From Opitutales bacterium (GTDB lineage Bacteria; Verrucomicrobiota; Verrucomicrobiia; Opitutales; Opitutaceae): a stretch of 8,562 nt of DNA. The DNA lies in assembly GCA_021772595.1 (NCBI GenBank), contig JAJFLS010000305.1, forward strand, positions 1 to 8,562. The letters are read 5' to 3'. Of this stretch, positions 6,958 through 8,562 are shown one piece after another. Within the stretch, counting starts at the first letter, position 1. Each line of letters begins with the position of its first letter. Made by a program: the position numbers and the translations under genes. The notes under the pieces were generated by a model that did not search any database, was not told where the DNA came from, and worked only from the letters and a program-made list of their open reading frames with translations.

Positions 6958-7055
6958 TTAGGAGACTACCGGTCAACCAATCGGTTTTGCCGTTCATTTC
7001 ATCCATTAGGGTTTATTCGAAAAAACGAGTCCTGGTTAATTTTGTAAGAGGAGTC

Positions 7056-7100
7056 AAAAAAAAGAACCGTTTCCAGGGCTCAAAGTCTGGAAGCGGTTTC
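7056..7100 (-). terminator. Intrinsic terminator on the minus strand
   Basis: Read on the minus strand, AACCGCTTCCAG and CTGGAAACGGTT form a 12-base stem with one mismatch and a 10-base loop, followed by C and eight T (complement of the A run at 7056-7063). On the plus strand the same stem has a G-U pair and no T tract, so the direction is minus. It implies a transcript coming from the right, over 7101-7378. Confidence 0.72.
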
Positions 7101-7111
7101 GTAAACGAACA

Positions 7112-7137
7112 GCCGCCTGACAGTTACGACAGGCGGC
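7112..7137. repeat. Perfect GC-rich hairpin beside the terminator
   Basis: GCCGCCTG (7112-7119) pairs perfectly with CAGGCGGC (7130-7137) around a 10-base loop. It sits 12 bases from the terminator stem and 26 bases past the stop of the small minus-strand ORF, so it may be a second structured part of the same minus-strand transcript's 3' end. Confidence 0.55.
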
Positions 7138-7163
7138 CCTCACGATTGACACTATGAATAAAG

Positions 7164-7355
7164 TTATTGGCGAACGGGGTCGGCTTCGTTTTTTTGCCAG
7201 ATTTTAGCGTTTTGGGGATCTTCGAGGCCGCTGTTGCTCTTAGGTTTTTCACTTAGATTTACAGGGAGGGATTGATTCTTGGACAAATCTTCGTCAAATT
7301 GCGCTACGTGGGAGTAGGCTGTCCAGAAACCGCTTGATCTGGGTAAAAAGATCAA
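7164..7355 (-). CDS. Possible small protein, 63 residues, unknown function
   Basis: Not recognised. The frame starts with TTG and encodes a polar, probably disordered peptide (SSGFWTAYSHVAQF near the start, then Ser/Lys/Glu/Asn/Gln-rich) without a signal peptide, membrane segment or Cys. In its favour: a GGAGGA Shine-Dalgarno 10 bases upstream, an in-frame stop just before that, and a downstream hairpin and intrinsic terminator on the same strand. Against it: TTG start, slightly long spacing, no recognised family, and no promoter seen. If real, its message begins within the sigma factor gene. The alternative is a non-coding antisense RNA ending at the same terminator. Confidence 0.33.
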   Translation of the reverse strand: MIFLPRSSGFWTAYSHVAQFDEDLSKNQSLPVNLSEKPKSNSGLEDPQNAKIWQKNEADPVRQ

Positions 7356-7365
7356 GAGAGCCGAG

Positions 7366-7371
7366 TCCTCC
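7366..7371 (-). promoter_or_regulatory. Shine-Dalgarno-like GGAGGA for the minus-strand ORF
   Basis: The minus strand reads GGAGGA, 10 bases before the TTG at 7355. On the plus strand it is TCCTCC, 7 bases before the sigma ATG; that is an anti-Shine-Dalgarno-like string and could pair with GGAGGG near 7266 in the leader of the sigma message. Confidence 0.3.
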
Positions 7372-7378
7372 GAAATTC

Positions 7379-7918
7379 ATGTCTTTAGAAAATCAGATCG
7401 ATCCGAAAAGCCGTTTTGTTCAGCTGTTCATGTCTCATGAAAAGCAGATCTACCGCTATATTCTGTCGCTTATGCCGCATTCGCAGGACGCGCAGGACGT
7501 GCTCCAGGAGACCGCGATCGCTCTGTACAACAAGATAGAAGACTACGACACGACTCGACCGTTCGCTCCGTGGGCGTTTCGGTTCGCTTACCACATGACT
7601 TTGAAGCATCGCGAGAAATCGGGCCGGTGGCATCGATTCCTCGACGAAGACCTGATGAAGGAGATCGCCTCGCGCCAGCAAATGCTCAGCCCCGAGCTGG
7701 ATCAGCGCAGGGAGTATCTGAAAGAGTGCTTGGCGGAAGTTCCACAGGATAAACGCTCGATGCTTACGGAATACTATTTTGAAGACGAAACCGTCGACGT
7801 CATTGCCGAGTCGCAAGGCAAGACGATCGAGGCGACCTACAAGGCATTGCAGCGTGTCAGAAAAACGCTGATGCATTGCATCGAAGGGAAGATGCAAGTC
7901 AGAGGCCTCAACGCCTAA
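7379..7918 (+). CDS. ECF RNA polymerase sigma factor (Rhodopirellula/Verrucomicrobium type)
   Basis: A 179-residue group 4 sigma factor that should direct RNA polymerase to a small regulon, held in check by the FecR-like protein encoded next. Region 2 spans about residues 18-85, with DAQDVLQET (37-45) and the typical FAPWAFRFAYHM (62-73). Region 4 covers about 120-172 (VPQDKRSMLTEYYFEDETVDVIAESQGKT split over the helix-turn-helix). The length is usual for ECF factors. ATG at 7379 is preferred over the in-frame TTG at 7334, which adds 15 unconserved-looking residues; neither has a good Shine-Dalgarno. The FAPWA and EDYD features fit the subfamily abundant in Planctomycetes and Verrucomicrobia. 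The signal is unknown. A minus-strand transcript may overlap its start. Confidence 0.92.
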   Translation: MSLENQIDPKSRFVQLFMSHEKQIYRYILSLMPHSQDAQDVLQETAIALYNKIEDYDTTRPFAPWAFRFAYHMTLKHREKSGRWHRFLDEDLMKEIASRQQMLSPELDQRREYLKECLAEVPQDKRSMLTEYYFEDETVDVIAESQGKTIEATYKALQRVRKTLMHCIEGKMQVRGLNA

Positions 7919-7923
7919 AGGAA

Positions 7924-8562
7924 ATGAAAAAGTTTGATCAGATGGATTGGGAGTTGCTGCTCGAAGGAGCAGTCAACGGCGTATTGTCGGACGACGAAGC
8001 GAAAATTTTGAACCGTATCCTAAAAACGGATTCAGCAAGGCTGGATGACTACATCCGCTTCGTTGATATGCACGCGTCTCTCTATCAGGAGCCTCTGCTC
8101 GCCGATGCAGGGAAGGCCAGCTCGATGATCGATTACGAGACCTTCGCCGATGAGCTGGGTGGCAGGCGCTCGAATGGCTTTTGGAAGGTATTGGCGGGTG
8201 TTACGACGGCGGCGGCTGTGATCGCGTTTGGGTTCAGCCTATGGCAGTCCGCGCCGAGTGCGATAGATTTGGGATTCGGTCGGGAGCAGTACATCGGGAT
8301 CGTCACACGCCTCAAGGCGGATCAGCCGGATCCCAGCATGTACGTCGGTCGAGGATTGCAAAGAGGGCTCTTCACGCTTGAGAGCGGCGAAGCGCAGCTG
8401 CGGTTGGACAACGGCGTGGAGATTTCACTGAAGGCCCCCGTCGAGTTCGACGTGCACGGGTTGGATCACATCTCTTTGGTAGCGGGTCGAGTGACCGCGA
8501 ACGTGCCGCCTCAGGCGATCGGGTTCCGTATCGACACGCCGGATATGGAGGTCGTCGATCTC
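7924..8562 (+). CDS. FecR-like anti-sigma/sigma-regulator protein, 3' end cut by window
   Basis: The frame runs open for 213 codons to the window end. Residues 1-85 form a cytosolic acidic helical part (WELLLEGAVNGVLSDDEAKIL) that resembles the N-terminal sigma-binding segment of such regulators. A single membrane helix lies near 88-106 (VLAGVTTAAAVIAFGFSLW), and from about 145 a FecR-like beta domain follows (LFTLESGEAQLRLDNG, then APVEFDV from 171 and LVAGRVTANVP). It starts 5 bases after the sigma stop with AAGGAA directly before the ATG, so the two are co-transcribed. In relatives the protein often continues into a LamG/concanavalin-like domain; that part, if present, is outside the window. 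It probably anchors the sigma factor at the membrane and releases it on an outside signal. Confidence 0.86.
   Translation, partial: MKKFDQMDWELLLEGAVNGVLSDDEAKILNRILKTDSARLDDYIRFVDMHASLYQEPLLADAGKASSMIDYETFADELGGRRSNGFWKVLAGVTTAAAVIAFGFSLWQSAPSAIDLGFGREQYIGIVTRLKADQPDPSMYVGRGLQRGLFTLESGEAQLRLDNGVEISLKAPVEFDVHGLDHISLVAGRVTANVPPQAIGFRIDTPDMEVVDL

Larger units (their letters stand above)
6539..7378. other. 840-base spacer of repeats and palindromes without a confident gene
   Basis: This stretch holds, left to right: a short dispersed repeat, two clusters of hairpins, a MITE-like element containing two REP-like palindromes, an unremarkable A+T-leaning piece (6962-7055), a minus-strand terminator, a hairpin, and a possible small minus-strand ORF. 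No tRNA, rRNA or CRISPR pattern is seen. No convincing plus-strand promoter for the sigma gene was found at 7165-7378. Confidence 0.7.

Noticed and set aside
7064..7100. Plus-strand terminator
   Set aside because: The stem is good, but the T tract exists only on the minus strand.
7294..7380. Minus-strand frame of 28 codons starting with ATG opposite the sigma start
   Set aside because: It has no Shine-Dalgarno and no recognisable features; GGAGGA lies inside it and fits the 63-codon frame instead.
1..8562. CRISPR arrays, tRNA or rRNA genes
   Set aside because: No regularly spaced repeats and no tRNA or rRNA signatures were seen in the spacers.

Overview
The window suggests a bacterium of the Planctomycetes-Verrucomicrobia-Lentisphaerae group, with the marine Opitutae side of Verrucomicrobia the best guess. 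The main evidence is the pair at the right end: a short ECF sigma factor of the type common in Rhodopirellula and Verrucomicrobium, followed 5 bases later by a membrane-anchored FecR-like protein. Most starts have no good Shine-Dalgarno sequence, and the spacers are rich in palindromes. The genus cannot be read from the window.

Left half (1-4865): a tightly packed plus-strand operon for corrinoid- and folate-linked methyl transfer. In order it encodes a methylenetetrahydrofolate reductase (MetF family, possibly cut by the window edge), a pterin-binding MtrH/MtgA-type methyltransferase, a metal-dependent amidohydrolase, and a [2Fe-2S]/ASKHA reductive activator of corrinoid proteins (RACE/RamA/RACo type). 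The reading frames overlap or nearly touch, which implies translational coupling. Expected roles: a substrate methyl group passes from a methylated corrinoid protein to tetrahydrofolate (gene 2), the methylene/methyl-THF step links it to one-carbon metabolism (gene 1), and the activator restores Co(I) corrinoid (gene 4). The corrinoid protein and the substrate-specific methyltransferase are absent and may lie upstream. The amidohydrolase is the unusual member and may prepare the methylated substrate.

Middle (4866-6538): a spacer with an 82-bp palindromic repeat and weak promoter candidates, then a lipoprotein M48 metallopeptidase of BepA-like layout with a long C-terminal extension.

Spacer 6539-7378 (840 bases, no confident gene): a cluster of short repeats and hairpins; a MITE-like element with 18-bp terminal inverted repeats, a TTA duplication and a nested pair of REP-like palindromes; and a minus-strand intrinsic terminator. 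The terminator implies a minus-strand transcript, which may carry a 63-codon small ORF and would run antisense to the start of the sigma gene.

Right end (7379-8562): the ECF sigma factor and the FecR-like protein, the latter cut by the window edge.
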